Shown here: positions 62,879 through 64,000 of the stretch, piece by piece
How the letters are laid out: every line of letters begins with the position of its first letter
Numbering within the stretch: position 1 is the stretch's first letter
NCBI GenBank assembly: GCA_018654575.1
Contig: JABILI010000004.1
Coordinates: 1-64,000 of the forward strand
Source of the DNA: Porticoccaceae bacterium
GTDB lineage: Bacteria > Pseudomonadota > Gammaproteobacteria > Pseudomonadales > Porticoccaceae
Reading direction: 5' to 3'
DNA: 64,000 nt
Notes under the pieces: generated by a model
Databases searched by the model: none
Told to the model about the DNA's origin: nothing
What the model saw: only the letters and a program-made list of their open reading frames with translations
Translations under genes and position numbers: made by a program

Positions 62879-64000
62879 TCTTCGCCTCAAAGGACAGGAT
62901 AGAGTCATGCACAGCTAAAGGCTGGTGGGGTAGTGAGACTTTAGATCAGCTGTTTCTCAGAAATGTGGCCAATAACCCTGATCGTACCGCAGTGGTAGAT
63001 CCCGATAACCGTGGGGAAATAACCCATGGAAAAAACCAACGCCTAACCTATCGTGAATTGAATCGAAAGGTCACAGAGGCCGCCGAGGAGTTGATAAAGC
63101 GTGGCGTTATAAAAGATGACATTGTTGTATTTCAGCTTCCCAATATTCATGAAAGTATTTTGATGCTCTTGGCCTGTAGCCGCGTCGGCGCCTTAGCAAG
63201 TCCTATTCTCGTTGACTTCTCTGACCACGAGCTTGAACAAATCCTCGGTCATTTGCAACCGAAAATATTTGTCACCGTTAACCGATTTAAAAAACGCCAT
63301 CTTTTGGCTGATGCGAAACCCATTTGTCAAAAGTATGAGGTTATCTGTATATCTGTGGAGGACTTAGATCAATCTTTTTCCGAGTCTCAATTAGAGGCTG
63401 CTGAAAAAACTATCGCCTCCCATCAGCTGGGTCATGCATTAACCGCTAACGATGTGAACACTCTTTGCTGGACATCGGGCACCGAAGGGTTTCCAAAGGC
63501 CGTAATGCGAACGCATAACCAATGGATGGTTACTGGAAGAGCAATGACCGATAGCGCGTCTATTCGCGATGGCGACGTTATCCTTAATGCTCGACCGCTG
63601 GTGAATATGGCTGCTATAGGCGGTGGACTTTATTCTTGGCTAATCTGTGGTGGCTCTTTTGTGCTGCATCACCCGCTCAGTATACCGCTGGTGCTTGAGC
63701 AGCTTAAGCGTGAAAAGGTCACCCTGACCTTTATGCCCCCTGCCTTTATTATTAGCCTACTGCAAGATCCGGTAGTACGTCAGCAAGCAGACCTAAGGAG
63801 TTTGCGTACTATGGGTTCTGGCTCTGCCGCGATACCTGGCTGGGCGATCGAAAATATGAAAAGCGAATACGACATTGATGTGATCAATTTCTTCGGATCC
63901 AACGAAGGTATTTCGTTACAGAGTAATGTACTTACGGTACCAGACCCAACACTGCGCGCTACCTATTTTCCGCGACTAGGTCGCAGTGAGTTTAATTGGC
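62875..64000 (+). CDS. acyl-CoA synthetase (AMP-forming), 3' end missing
   Basis: The frame starts at ATG 62875, overlapping the MFS stop (ATGA), and stays open to the window edge: 375 codons are visible. The AMP-binding motif TSGTEGFPKAV is present, as are the N-terminal DQLFLRNVANNPDRTAVV and NFFGSNEG, typical of the ANL superfamily. It would activate a carboxylic acid to its CoA ester, matching the HisD-like and thiolase genes of the other arm. The C-terminal domain lies outside the window. Confidence 0.9.
   Translation, partial: MIFASKDRIESCTAKGWWGSETLDQLFLRNVANNPDRTAVVDPDNRGEITHGKNQRLTYRELNRKVTEAAEELIKRGVIKDDIVVFQLPNIHESILMLLACSRVGALASPILVDFSDHELEQILGHLQPKIFVTVNRFKKRHLLADAKPICQKYEVICISVEDLDQSFSESQLEAAEKTIASHQLGHALTANDVNTLCWTSGTEGFPKAVMRTHNQWMVTGRAMTDSASIRDGDVILNARPLVNMAAIGGGLYSWLICGGSFVLHHPLSIPLVLEQLKREKVTLTFMPPAFIISLLQDPVVRQQADLRSLRTMGSGSAAIPGWAIENMKSEYDIDVINFFGSNEGISLQSNVLTVPDPTLRATYFPRLGRSEFNW

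Noticed and set aside
1-64000. CRISPR arrays, rRNA, insertion sequences with transposase
   Set aside because: No regularly spaced repeats, rRNA-like segments or transposase frames were found on either strand.

Overview
The window looks like chromosomal DNA of a Pseudomonas-related, probably marine, gammaproteobacterium. A SAR92/Porticoccaceae or wider Cellvibrionales-type lineage is an inference from gene content. Several blocks follow the order known from Pseudomonas and relatives: nudF-yqiB-cpdA-yqiA-parE-parC; gpmI-envC-ctpA; pip-dtd; typA-(thiI)-glutamine synthetase-ntrB-ntrC; secB-grxC-yibN; xseB-ispA-dxs. No rRNA, tRNA or CRISPR array was seen. One tmRNA gene (ssrA) is present.

Layout. 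1-6.6 kb: ADP-ribose/cAMP turnover and topoisomerase IV. 6.6-15.2 kb: a minus-strand run of S41 protease, EnvC-like factor, phosphoglycerate mutase, Uup ATPase and an RND exporter. 15.5-24.1 kb: metabolic and repair housekeeping genes (hydroxyacid dehydrogenase, PPi-type phosphofructokinase, mpl, dtd, pip, tag, typA). 24.3-29.0 kb: nitrogen-control locus. Here thiI is reduced to its rhodanese domain and the synthetase is the short GSII type. The GSII gene is preceded by two NtrC sites and a sigma-54 promoter, and ntrBC by another NtrC site. 29.0-42.6 kb: secB, glutaredoxin, RNase AM-like, SprT, GIY-YIG, a HutC-like regulator with two operators, slyD, a porin, an M20 hydrolase, the isoprenoid operon and a neurotransmitter:sodium symporter-family transporter.

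42.8-50.3 kb: ssrA and a decayed element of about 7 kb inserted at its 3' end. The element is bounded by a 25-bp near-perfect direct repeat of the ssrA 3' end. It carries only the N-terminal part of a P4-type integrase, several gene remnants, and an intact-looking TonB receptor/PepSY membrane protein/unknown/unknown operon. The putative original ssrA terminator now lies beyond the right repeat.

50.3-64 kb: a catabolic cluster in two divergent arms around a double-domain HxlR-type regulator. The minus arm has a carotenoid-cleavage-type oxygenase, thiolase, lipoprotein amidohydrolase remnant, cytochrome P450, 2Fe-2S ferredoxin, small ORF, HisD-like dehydrogenase, SDR, MFS transporter and HSL-type esterase. 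The plus arm has a second MFS transporter and an acyl-CoA synthetase cut by the window edge. Together they suggest uptake, oxidative cleavage or hydroxylation, stepwise oxidation to an acid, CoA activation and thiolysis of an unidentified hydrophobic (terpenoid, apocarotenoid or phenylpropanoid-like) substrate. This cluster is the best candidate for an undescribed system in the window.
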